A stretch of DNA of 64,000 nt from Berghia stephanieae (Eukaryota; Mollusca; Gastropoda; Nudibranchia; Aeolidiidae): positions 53,589,595 to 53,653,594 of the forward strand of contig CM067444.1 in NCBI GenBank assembly GCA_034508935.3. Reading direction: 5' to 3'. Below the pieces are notes generated by a model. That model saw nothing but the letters and a program-made list of their open reading frames with translations. It searched no databases and had not been told where the DNA came from. Positions 39,595 through 49,285 of the stretch are shown piece after piece. Within the stretch, counting starts at the first letter, position 1, and the number at the start of each line of letters is the position of its first letter. Made by a program: the position numbers and the translations under genes.

Positions 39595-39769
39595 CACCTA
39601 TGTAGCTATTTTGAGGTTACCCAAAGTCCCATCCAGGCACAAGCAAAGAATCCCACAAAGATGGATACACTCAAATATACAAAGTAGGCCTAACTACAAA
39701 CATTAAAAACTAGGACTTAAACTCGGTGTAGCTCAGCGGTACGGACTTTGCTTCGTACCCGAAAGGTAC

Positions 39770-39782
39770 AGAGTTCAATTAC
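39770..39782 (+). repeat. Target-site duplication, left copy
   Basis: AGAGTTCAATTAC, identical to 42576-42588. It covers the B-box position of the SINE. Confidence 0.85.
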
Positions 39783-42575
39783 AATTCAGAAAAGTGAGTG
39801 GAGCAGGCACTTATGTTGGTAACAACAAGATATGAAGTGAATAGAAAAGTGCCAGAAGACAATAGAGAATAAAAAATTTTTCGCGGCGGTGGTGGGGTTT
39901 GAACCTGCGACCTTATTGGTACGACAACTCCGCCTGGCAGGTGAGAGCGTGGCTCTACCGTGTGAGCTATCCACGAACACAAAAATATTCGTTTCAAACT
40001 CAAAGTCATTACTAGATCCCTCTCTCACCCACTTCTTGAGATCGCCGATTCGTTCGTACACCACCATCGCGAATAATTTTGACCAGCAGTTAAGCTTAAT
40101 AGCCAATATTCTCAACACAAACATATAACATAGAAACGATTGAGACATTGAGTATGCTCCGGTGTATGGGGTGAATTTTAATTCAGAAAAGTGAGTGGAG
40201 CAGGCACTTATGTTGGTAACAACAAGATATGAAGTGAATAGAAAAGTGCCAGAAGACAATAGAGAATAAAAAATTTTTCGCGGCGGTGGTGGGGTTTGAA
40301 CCTGCGACCTTATTGGTACGACAACTCCGCCTGGCAGGTGAGAGCGTGGCTCTACCGTGTGAGCTATCCACGAACAACAAAAATATTCGTTTCAAACTCA
40401 AAGTCATTACTAGATCCCTCTCTCACCCACTTCTTGAGATCGCCGATTCGTTCGTACACCACCATCGCGAATAATTTTGACCAGCAGTTAAGCTTAATAG
40501 CCAATATTCTCAACACAAACATATAACATAGAAACGATTGAGACATTGAGTATGCTCCGGTGTATGGGGTGAATTTTAATTCAGAAAAGTGAGTGGAGCA
40601 GGCACTTATGTTGGTAACAACAAGATATGAAGTGAATAGAAAAGTGCCAGAAGACAATAGAGAATAAAAATTTTTTTTCGCGGCGGTGGTGGGGTTTGAA
40701 CCTGCGACCTTATTGGTACGACAACTCCGCCTGGCAGGTGAGAGCGTGGCTCTACCGTGTGAGCTATCCACGAACACAAAAATATTCGTTTCAAACTCAA
40801 AGTCATTACTAGATCCCTCTCTCACCCACTTCTTGAGATCGCCGATTCGTTCGTACACCACCATCGCGAATAATTTTGACCAGCAGTTAAGCTTAATAGC
40901 CAATATTCTCAACACAAACATATAACATAGAAACGATTGAGACATTGAGTATGCTCCGGTGTATGGGGTGAATTTTAATTCAGAAAAGTGAGTGGAGCAG
41001 GCACTTATGTTGGTAACAACAAGATATGAAGTGAATAGAAAAGTGCCAGAAGACAATAGAGAATAAAAAATTTTTCGCGGCGGTGGTGGGGTTTGAACCT
41101 GCGACCTTATTGGTACGACAACTCCGCCTGGCAGGTGAGAGCGTGGCTCTACCGTGTGAGCTATCCACGAACACAAAAATATTCGTTTCAAACTCAAAGT
41201 CATTACTAGATCCCTCTCTCACCCACTTCTTGAGATCGCCGATTCGTTCGTACACCACCATCGCGAATAATTTTGACCAGCAGTTAAGCTTAATAGCCAA
41301 TATTCTCAACACAAACATATAACATAGAAACGATTGAGACATTGAGTATGCTCCGGTGTATGGGGTGAATTTTAATTCAGAAAAGTGAGTGGAGCAGGCA
41401 CTTATGTTGGTAACAACAAGATATGAAGTGAATAGAAAAGTGCCAGAAGACAATAGAGAATAAAAAATTTTTCGCGGCGGTGGTGGGGTTTGAACCTGCG
41501 ACCTTATTGGTACGACAACTCCGCCTGGCAGGTGAGAGCGTGGCTCTACCGTGTGAGCTATCCACGAACACAAAAATATTCGTTTCAAACTCAAAGTCAT
41601 TACTAGATCCCTCCGAATATTTTTGTGTTCGTGGATAGCTCACACGGTAGAGCCACGCTCTCACCTGCCAGGCGGAGTTGTCGTACCAATAAGGTCGCAG
41701 GTTCAAACCCCACCACCGCCGCGAAAAAAATTTTTTATTCTCTATTGTCTTCTGGCACTTTTCTATTCACTTCATATCTTGTTGTTACCAACATAAGTGC
41801 CTGCTCCACTCACTTTTCTGAATTAAAATTCACCCCATACACCGGAGCATACTCAATGTCTCAATCGTTTCTATGTTATATGTTTGTGTTGAGAATATTG
41901 GCTATTAAGCTTAACTGCTGGTCAAAATTATTCGCGATGGTGGTGTACGAACGAATCGGCGATCTCAAGAAGTGGGTGAGAGAGGGATCTAGTAATGACT
42001 TTGAGTTTGAAACGAATATTTTTGTGTTCGTGGATAGCTCACACGGTAGAGCCACGCTCTCACCTGCCAGGCGGAGTTGTCGTACCAATAAGGTCGCAGG
42101 TTCAAACCCCACCACCGCCGCGAAAAATTTTTTATTCTCTATTGTCTTCTGGCACTTTTCTATTCACTTCATATCTTGTTGTTACCAACATAAGTGCCTG
42201 CTCCACTCACTTTTCTGAATTAAAATTCACCCCATACACCGGAGCATACTCAATGTCTCAATCGTTTCTATGTTATATGTTTGTGTTGAGAATATTGGCT
42301 ATTAAGCTTAACTGCTGGTCAAAATTATTCGCGATGGTGGTGTACGAACGAATCGGCGATCTCAAGAAGTGGGTGAGAGAGGGATCTAGTAATGACTTTG
42401 AGTTTGAAACGAATATTTTTGTGTTCGTGGATAGCTCACACGGTAGAGCCACGCTCTCACCTGCCAGGCGGAGTTGTCGTACCAATAAGGTCGCAGGTTC
42501 AAACCCCACCACCGCCGCGAAAAATTTTTTATTCTCTATTGTCTTCTGGCACTTTTCTATTCACTTCATATCTTG
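39783..42575. mobile_element. Palindromic tandem array of ~397-bp tRNA-like units
   Basis: Left block: units start (AATTCAGAAAAG) at 39783, 40180, 40578, 40977 and 41374, spacing 397, 398, 399 and 397; the fifth stops at 41613. Right block, in inverse orientation: a partial unit 41614-41824, a full one to 42221 and a partial one to 42575. Units differ only by a few indels in A/T runs and one AC insertion. Arms 40621-41582 and 41614-42575 are inverted copies of 962 bp with a 31-bp spacer. Each complete unit has a tRNA-like segment: box A-like TAGCTCACACGGTAGAGC and box B-like GCAGGTTCAAACCCC, then GCGAAAAATTTTTT. It is read on the - strand in the left block and on the + strand in the right block, so transcription would diverge from the centre. 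No credible protein. What kind of element this is I cannot say: a foldback-like element or a retroposed or circular SINE multimer are both possible. Confidence 0.85.
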
Positions 42576-42588
42576 AGAGTTCAATTAC
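42576..42588 (+). repeat. Target-site duplication, right copy
   Basis: AGAGTTCAATTAC, identical to 39770-39782, continuing into the SINE body CCACCTTGTGTGG. Confidence 0.85.
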
Positions 42589-42763
42589 CCACCTTGTGTG
42601 GCCTTGAGTAAGTCACCTCGCCCTAGCTCACTTTGCGGCGCTGCACTGCGGCTGACGCCTGGATTATTTCAGTTTTCCCCGTGGAATAAACCCTAAAGAC
42701 GAATTTCCCCTTGGGAATGAATAAAGGGAATTTTATTTTATTTATTTTTACATAAAGAGATGA

Positions 42764-42980
42764 TTTACAAGGAAAAAAGATCTCTCAAAATAATAAATTT
42801 GACTGTCCCTCTCCCAGCTCTGGATCTTCACCAGGTCAAGGGGGAAAAAAATTTAATTGAGAGACAACATGACAATGGACAGGGAAAACAGATGGGGGAT
42901 GGGGGGGGGAACATGGCAAGTGACCTCCTTGCCCACCATGGGAGGTCAAGAAGATCCGCACCTAGTGGCTGATCATCATC
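42764..42980 (-). mobile_element. LINE-R fragment, diverged
   Basis: Reverse orientation: AGAGATGATTTACAAGGAAA and CCCACCATGGGAGGTCAAGA match the reverse complement of the LINE-R blocks. Confidence 0.6.
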
Positions 42981-43136
42981 TCTGTCTTCTATTTGTCCCT
43001 TCCATGTGGTTTTGTCTCCCGTGCCTGTCTCGTTATGGTTACTGTTTTCTTGTAAAAAAAAAGTATGTAGGAAATTGTATCAGCTTTGAATATATCAAAC
43101 CTCGTATATGTAGAAGGTGAAAGCACCAGTTTTGCC

Positions 43137-43437
43137 TTCAGATTCTCAGACCCCTCGATCGAGTCCCATTTTGGGCAACTTCGTGGTTTTGTCACGTGAC
43201 ACTTAGCTGTCAGACCTTCAGACCCCTTGATCGAGTCCCCTTTGGGCAGCTTCGTAGTTTTGTCCTTGGACACTAGCCGTCAGACCCTTGATCGAATCCC
43301 ACTATGGGCAGCTTCGTAGTTTTGTAGTTTGACACTAGCCTTCGGACCCTTGATCGAGGGCCACTTTGGGCAGCTTCTTAGTCTTGTAGTTTGACACTAG
43401 CCGTCAGATCCCTTGATAGAGTCCCACTTTGGGCAGT
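43137..43437. repeat. Minisatellite, about five ~60-65-bp units
   Basis: The unit pattern is CAGACCC..TTGATCGAGTCCCACTTTGGGCAGCTTCGTAGTTTTG then GACACTAGCCGT, shown here as a composite; units are diverged and of unequal length. TTTGGGCAGCTTC recurs in most units. Confidence 0.85.
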
Positions 43438-43573
43438 GCAAGGTTGAGTCCTTGGAGAAAGCTCTTTAACTCACATTATCCTATTGTATTGATATAAAAT
43501 GAGTTCCTGACTTGGGACCAATTGTAAAGCACTTTTGGCATATATAGTGAAATCGCGCTAAATAAGAAGCTCC
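43436..43573 (+). mobile_element. SINE family A, degraded body and tail
   Basis: GTTGAGTCCTTGGAGAAAGC, ATAAAATGAGTTCCTGACTT, ATTGTAAAGCACTTTTGG and AATCGCGCTAAATAAG. Confidence 0.6.
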
Positions 43574-45186
43574 CGTTTTGTTTTTTTTTTCTTTTTTTTT
43601 TTTTCAAGAAGTAAATGGAAATCTCTTGTGTCATTCTAAAACCAAATTTATTGAATTCTGAGTTTGGTAAGATAGGTAAAAAAACCAATGTTTATAATCA
43701 CGTGAATCAATTTGAAACAATCAGGCACTTTGAAAACATTACTCATTTCAAATCGAAATCTGGTTCCTAAACCCATCAATTTTTTTTTTTTCTCATTTTC
43801 TTGTGCTTCTATGGGGAGTTAATATATTCATATTAAAATTCAACAAAAATTGTTTGCACGATTATTTGCTTTACGTTTTAAAACAAGCAATGTGTGTATA
43901 ATGTATGTATGGATAGACTTATTAAAAGAAAGATTGAAAGGCAGGTTGGGTCTGGGGAGTTAAAAACAAAAACGGGTCTTTATTTTGTTAGAAAAAAGAT
44001 GTGTACAGCGTGTGTGTGTGTTGTTGTTGTTGGTGGTGTGTATGCAATTTGTCATCATGCGATAAGAGAGCACCATAAAGATTAAAATTCAAGAAAAAAA
44101 AAAGGAAGATCTTTGTCAGGAAATTTCCTGGCGTTAAAAAATGGCATAAATTTAAAGTTAAATACATAGTGGTACGTAACTGTTTTCTTCAGTTGTAAAA
44201 TTAAAAAAACTATAATAACATTAACGGCAATAATTCATTGGATAAAATCCTTTGACACATTTTTTTAAAAGCAATAAAAAAAAAAAATACAACCCAAACA
44301 AAGCAAAACAAAACATGGAATATTGATGCATAGAATTAGAACGTTGGGACTGCTATTTGGTTATCTGGGGCTATCTCAGAAATTGTAAGAACTGGAATGT
44401 TTCATGTTTGGTCCGTTTATGGCAAAGAAAAATAATTAAAATGAGTGGTCCTTATTAACATTAACGCTGTAAAAATTCTGAAAAGGTAACGGTCACAATG
44501 TAGTTATACCCACATAATATTACTGATAAGATTTGCACTGAATCTTGAGTTTAAATCCAAGCAAGGAAGTAATATGTTGAAATTTGCTTTCTTTCTTCAA
44601 TTTAAAAAAAAAAAAAGTATTATGTAGTTGATTTCCAACACTCTCTTGAAGTGAGCGATTTTATGAAAAAGACATTTGGATTTCATTGTTTTTATTTATT
44701 CTAAAAATACTTTTCCATCATTCTTTGAAAGAGAAAGTGTTTCAATGTAAAGAAAAAGCAAAAAGATGTTGAGTTAAAAAAAAACAAAAAAACTATTCTC
44801 ATTCCACTTCCGATGTATTTATTAATATTTTTGTTTGTGTATGTTTAACTCACTTTTAAAAAAGTCTAATAATAATCCCAATAAGCACTGAATAGACATA
44901 ATAATTATTGCTTAGAATAATCAATGAATATATAGGAATTCTATACATCAATAATGATGCCCAAAAGCATTTCATATCACATTCATACCCCCTAAATACA
45001 AACAAACAAAAACACAAAACAAAACTAGATTGTGAATACCTTCAATTCAGTCGTACTCAAACACATTTTTTTCTCTCATAAACTAATACACATTTCCAAC
45101 TTTTTTAATTTTTGGGGGTAACCACGATAGACTACTCGACTGGCTGGTCATATTATTACAATAAATATACAAACACTAAACATGAT
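43574..45186 (-). other. Probable 3' UTR and flank of the transgelin-like gene
   Basis: AT-rich DNA left of the stop codon of the - strand gene. No repeat family recognised. On the - strand an AATAAA lies at 44818-44823 (TTTATT on +), which could be its poly(A) signal. Confidence 0.4.
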
Positions 45187-45360
45187 CTAATCCATAATGG
45201 CTCGAGATTTCCCCATGTTCAGCCCTGACTGGTTTGCACCCTTGTTGGTTCCCATCTGCAATCCAATAATGTTCTGACCAGCCTTCAGCTGCTCATCTGT
45301 CCACTCTTTCTTCTTTCCTTGTGACTCGGCGACACCGAATCCACGATTTTCCTTTTGCAG
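45187..45360 (-). CDS. Transgelin-like last exon
   Basis: Acceptor TCTCTTACAG on the - strand, 58 codons including the stop (CTA on + at 45187-45189). It carries the calponin-like repeat GLQMGTNKGANQSG and the end SRAIMD. Confidence 0.92.
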   Translation of the reverse strand: MQKENRGFGVAESQGKKKEWTDEQLKAGQNIIGLQMGTNKGANQSGLNMGKSRAIMD

Positions 45361-48300
45361 CTGTAAGAGAGAAAGAAAGAAATAAGATAACGGTTTATTT
45401 AAGGTACATTCGTAGTAATTAACCCTTTCCTTACCAGCCATTTTCAGAATTTTCCCCAAAATTTCATGCCCACCCAACACAAAAATAGTTTTTTTCTTAC
45501 TCAAAAAGAAATGCAACAAATACATTCTATGCATAATATTGATCAGCAAAATGAACTCTACAACACGTTGTCATGTTTTTATAGAGCAGCTAGTATAAAA
45601 CATTTTGCTTTAAATTGTGTGATTTACAAAAGAATTCTGAATGATAAAAGTGCTGGTTGGCTCGTAGCGAATATGACGATTTTCCAATAGGTGGTAAGGA
45701 GAGGGTTTAAGGTACAGTCATAGTTAATATTGGGGGGGGGGGGGGGGGGGGGGTGCAGAGTGGCTAAAGCATTGCACTCTGACCCGGCATGTCCTGAGTT
45801 CGAACAGGCTCATTTTGGACAACATGGCTGATTCCTGTTGATATTCGATTTTTGTTTGATAGATTATCTAAATTCCTTCATGGAATGACTAGGTGCAATT
45901 TTTATTATTTTATATTTTTATAGTAAATATGTTGCTCCACATCACGACGCATCATTAAAAAAAAAAAAGAAAATGACCTGATTATGAAGCATGATAAAGC
46001 AATGGAATGCGATGATGCTGCTTGAAGCTCAAAGAGATAAATTACAATAGTCAAGTAGGATGGAAACTTCAACAGATAATGTGTAGTTTGTTTTGTTTGT
46101 TTTTAAGGGTTTTACGGCGCTTGCAACACACCAATGTCATATCAGCGCCAGTAAAAAGGAAGAAAATGGACTGTAAAAAGTTCTAGAATTACAATAGAAG
46201 AACACAAGAAAAGGTAAGACAAAGCGGAATTGGTTCAAATAAGAAACAGGTGTAGATTCCAAGAGCACACTATCAAAGATCACCTAAAAGTCTCATCCAG
46301 ACACAAGCACTAAGAGAAATATACTCAAATGTTTTACAAATCATATAATATAAAGGAAACATAATACAGTACATAACAGAGAGATAATTTACAAGGAAAA
46401 AACTAACTATACACTTGACTGTTTCCCTCTCAGCAAGGGGATCTGGCCAGGACCAGAACAAAACCAAGTAAATCTCATTCCAAAACAAAGACAGAAAGCA
46501 AGTTGGAAAACAGATATAAAGGGGGATAGAAGACGCAGTAAGTACCTCCCTGCCCACTATGGGAGGTCAGGAACCCCACTCAGGGAAGTGAGTAGTGTCA
46601 TACCACAGAGCCACATGGTACTTTGTGATAGTCTAGTGTCATATCCAAAGGGTAGCAAGCAATTGCCTTACAATATTATCAACGAGTTGTCAATACAAAA
46701 AAAAAAAGTTCTACATTTATGACTTACAGTTCTTCCCAGAGCTCCAATTGCAAAGAGAACACTGGGCATATCAGTACTTTCGTACAGATTAACCGTCTGG
46801 AAAAGCTCACTTTCCTGGACTAAATTCTCTTTCTTGAGGAAGTCCACGAAGAGGCCGATGAGCTCCATCTGCTTGAAGGCCAAAGTGGGGGGCTTTGCCA
46901 AAAGACTGGCTTTGATAGCAGTTGGCTTCACCCAATTAGCCAATCTGGAACAACAACAACAATAATAATAATAATAACAGTAATAATAATAATACTACTC
47001 TTATAGAGCGCACAGTATCCTCAACCATGAGGTTCTTGGTGCTTTACTTTACATTAATACAAAACAATATAGAAAGTACATGACATTTTTTAAAAATGGT
47101 TTGAGAGCTTTTGCCGAGATGAGGGTCATTTAAATCGATCGATATTTGAAGTACAAAGAAGGACGATTTTTCTGGCTAAATTCTTAAATAGGTGTATTTC
47201 CAGAGCACGGCATTTAACTGGTTTAAAAACTAATATTACAGAGTACGTTTATAAATGCGGCTATGTGGTCTAGTGGTATGACACTCGCTTTTGCTTTGGA
47301 AGGTCCTGGGTTCGAGCCTCGCTCGGCGCACAGTCGAGTCCTTGGATAAGGCTCTTTACGCACATTCTCTCACCGTACTCGGGTATAAAATGAGTATCTG
47401 GCCATTAACAGCGTTGTCTCTGTCCGAAAAAAATTGTAATATCGTCTAACATTAACAGGCGTCATGTCCCGTCCTAAATGTTTAATGTTGCTGTTGGCCA
47501 GGGACCCCTTGTAAAGCGCTTTGAGCACGTTAAGTGGATATTGCGCTATATAGATGCTCATTAAAAAAAAAAAAGTGTCACAGTAAAAGTATTATATTGT
47601 AAATTCACTGCCTACATTCAATATTACAGTATATTCATAACATGATAATGATGTTGGGTGATAGTAATGATGTTGGGTGATAGTGATGATGTTGATGATA
47701 ATAATGTTGATGATAATGATGTTGGGTGATAGTGATGATGTTGGGTGATAGTGATGATGTTGATGATAATGTTGGGTGATAGTGATGATGTTGATGTTGG
47801 ATGATAGTGATGATGATAATGATGACAATAATGACTATGAGTCTTGTGGTATGACACTCGTTTTCGGATTATAGGTAGAATGAAGTTGATGTCACTCGGG
47901 TCTTTGTTATTGGTTTTGGCCATCCGCGTTTATGAGTAAATGCCACTAAACTGTATTAACCAGAATATAAACGTTCAGGGTTACTCTTAGTTTAGTGTGT
48001 TAGTCCACTATACTTCCGGATGGCAATGTTGTGAGTTTCTTAGCCAAGCGCATACTATCTATAGTTCTCTAAGAGGTAAATCGTAGAATCCTTCGGACAA
48101 GGCTCTTTATTCACTTTCTCTCACCGTACTCGGGTGTAAAACGAGTATCTGGCCGTTAACAACGTTGCCTCTGTGGTAATATCACCGAAAAAGGCAACAT
48201 GTATCGCCCTACATGATAAGAGTTGCTGTTGGCTAGGGACCCACTGGAAAACGCTATGAGCTCGTTTAGTGGATATTACGTTGTATAAATGCTCAAATGG

Positions 48301-48902
48301 GTATAGATAGTATGCACTTGGCTTTGAAGCTCACAAACATTGCCATCCGGATGTATAACGGACCAACACACAAAACTATGTGTAACCTTGAACATTTATA
48401 GTCTGGTTAATACAGTTTAGTGAGAATTACTCATAAACGCGGATGGCAGAAAAAAAACCCCAACAAAAAAAACAAAAAAAAAACAAAAAAAAACAAACAC
48501 AATAACAAAGACCTGAGTGACATCAACTTCCTTCTATCTATAGATAGTTCGAAGATGACGTCACTCAGGTCTTTGTTATTGTTTTTTGCCATCCGCGTTT
48601 TGAGTAATGCTCACTGAACTGTATTAATCCGACTATCAACGTTCATGGATACACACAGTTTTGTACGTTATAATTCCGGATGGCAATGTTATGACCTTCT
48701 TAGCCAAGCGCATACTATCTATAAGGAAAGATACCGTTTCAAATGTATTAACAACTTACTTGCAGAGTATCAGTCCATTCTTAAGCCATTCCTGTGTGAC
48801 CGCCATATCTCCGTCGTAGCCACCAGGAAGAGGCTCTCCCGTGTTCTGGGAAACCCAACTCATGGCTTCAACAGCCAGGGCCTTGTCCCACTTGCCTTGG
48901 AT
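45187..48902 (-). CDS. TAGLN-like: Transgelin/Mp20-like calponin-family protein, last three exons, 5' partial
   Basis: Seen on the - strand: exons 48902-48760, 46944-46728 and 45360-45187, all GT-AG and phase-compatible, giving 177 residues. Residues 1-115 or so are a single calponin-homology domain: IQGKWDKALAVEAMSW, VTQEWLKNGLILCKLANWV, LAFKQMELIGLFVDFL and ELFQTVNLYESTDMPSV. The C-terminus has one calponin-like repeat, GQNIIGLQMGTNKGANQSG, and ends KSRAIMD. Known: this one-CH, one-repeat layout defines transgelin, Mp20 and myophilin, actin-binding proteins of muscle and cytoskeleton. FQTVNLYE, ALGR and WTDEQLKAGQ look closer to Mp20 than to vertebrate transgelin. About 10-25 N-terminal residues are missing; I could not find that exon in the 15 kb to the right, so intron 1 is long or the exon lies outside. 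Confidence 0.9.
45732..45753. repeat. Poly-G tract
   Basis: Twenty-two consecutive G immediately in front of a tRNA-like sequence. Confidence 0.9.
45753..45850 (+). mobile_element. tRNA-like SINE head
   Basis: GTGCAGAGTGGCTAAAGCAT and TCCTGAGTTCGAACAGG have box A and box B character. It matches neither SINE A nor SINE B well, and no acceptor stem closes, so it is not a tRNA gene. Confidence 0.4.
46090..46590 (-). mobile_element. LINE-R 3' end, about 500 bp
   Basis: Reverse-orientation copy with the terminal block GGGTTTTACGGCGCTTGCAA, AAGGAAGAAAATGGAC, GTAGATTCCAAGAGCACAC and CCCACTATGGGAGGTCAGGA. It sits in the last intron of the transgelin-like gene. Confidence 0.8.
46728..46944 (-). CDS. 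Transgelin-like middle exon
   Basis: Acceptor GTTCCAG, donor AGAACT|gtaagt on the - strand, 217 nt. It runs from LANWVKPTAIKAS to FAIGALGRT and forms the second half of the CH domain. Confidence 0.92.
47096..47226. mobile_element. Hairpin element family B, right half
   Basis: GAGATGAGGGTCATTTAAAT, CGATCGATATTTGAAG and GAGCACGGCATTTAACTGG. A left arm is lacking. Confidence 0.7.
47255..47572 (+). mobile_element. SINE family A, full length with A-tail
   Basis: GCGGCTATGTGGTCTAGTGG, CTGGGTTCGAGCCTCGCTC, ACTCGGGTATAAAATGAGTA, CCTTGTAAAGCGCTTTGAGC, GGATATTGCGCTATATAGA, then about 12 A. The head resembles a tRNA-Pro gene (GGTCTAG.GGTATGA..CTCGCTTT.GG). This is the best copy for a consensus, apart from one small internal duplication. 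Confidence 0.92.
47640..47830. repeat. TGATGTTGGGTGATAG minisatellite
   Basis: Variable repeats of GATGATGTTGGGTGATAGT mixed with GATGATAAT units in the intron of the transgelin-like gene. Confidence 0.9.
47835..48297 (+). mobile_element. SINE family A split by hairpin element A
   Basis: Head piece TCTTGTGGTATGACACTCG up to 47869, then the hairpin element, then body and tail from about 48080 (ACTCGGGTGTAAAACGAGTA, GGATATTACGTTGTATAAA). The hairpin element is the younger of the two. Confidence 0.7.
47870..48063 (-). mobile_element. Hairpin element family A inside a SINE
   Basis: Ends TATAGGTAGAATG and ATACTATCTATA; 194 bp; reverse orientation relative to 12023-12215. Confidence 0.8.
48302..48723. 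mobile_element. Two family A hairpin elements joined tail to tail
   Basis: The first copy (48302 to about 48547) reads as in 12023-12215 and the second (48539-48723) is its inverse. They share a single TATAGATAG/CTATCTATA terminus at the junction CTATCTATAGATAG. The first copy contains an A-rich insertion at about 48449-48500. The pair forms a large inverted repeat 36 bases from the splice donor of a transgelin-like exon. Confidence 0.8.
48760..48902 (-). CDS. Transgelin-like first visible exon
   Basis: The acceptor CTCTCCCAG is formed at the end of a GA/CT microsatellite, donor TGCAA|gtaagt, 143 nt on the - strand. It encodes IQGKWDKALAVEAMSWVSQN to WLKNGLILC. No start codon, so an upstream exon must exist. 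Confidence 0.9.
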
Positions 48903-48904
48903 CT

Positions 48905-48905
<1 letters not shown>

Positions 48906-48989
<84 letters not shown>
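48906..48989. repeat. (GA)n microsatellite at a splice acceptor
   Basis: GA repeats on + equal a CT tract on -, so the microsatellite serves as the polypyrimidine tract for the exon starting at 48902. Confidence 0.95.
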
Positions 48990-48993
<4 letters not shown>

Positions 48994-49082
48994 ATGAAAT
49001 TTTTTAGGTTAATTAAACTTTATGATGGAAAATCACTCTTTTCCAATGTTACACAAAAATATTATTCATAAACGCTAATAAA

Positions 49083-49285
49083 TATAGATTAGAGTGTGTG
49101 CTTGACTAGGAACCTCACCACATTGTCATCCGGAAGTATTACGGACCAACACACAAAACTATGTGTTAATACAGTTTAGTGAGAATTACTCAAACAAATA
49201 AAAAAACGAAAAAAAACAATAAAAAAAACAACAAACAGTGTCCTCAGTAACGATAAGAAGCTCACAACATTGCCATCCGAAAGTA
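49083..49285 (+). mobile_element. Hairpin element family A, degraded copies
   Basis: TATAGATTAGAGTGTGTGCT, ATTGTCATCCGGAAGTATTA and GTTAATACAGTTTAGTGAGA up to about 49247. A second fragment (GAAGCTCACAACATTGCCAT) follows at 49256. Confidence 0.65.

Larger units (their letters stand above)
39724..42753 (+). mobile_element. SINE family B split by the palindromic array
   Basis: The left part (39724-39782) is the tRNA-like head, GGTGTAGCTCAGCGGTACGG and CTTCGTACCCGAAAGGTACA. The right part (42576-42753) is the body and tail: TGTGTGGCCTTGAGTAAGTC, GGCGCTGCACTGCGGCTGA and AATAAAGGGAATTTTATTTT. Joined at AGAGTTCAATTAC they align with the uninterrupted copy at 18019-18217. The 2793-bp array lies between the two copies of that 13-mer. 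Confidence 0.85.

Noticed and set aside
39783-42575. CRISPR array
   Set aside because: Units are ~397 bp without alternating unique spacers, and the context is an animal genome.
39786-42607. Long open frames through the palindromic array (up to 279 codons on the - strand, and repeated 79-codon frames on the other)
   Set aside because: The unit length is not a multiple of three, the frames simply cross units in shifting registers, and the translations through the tRNA-like part are the usual artefact of tRNA-derived DNA. No domain is visible.
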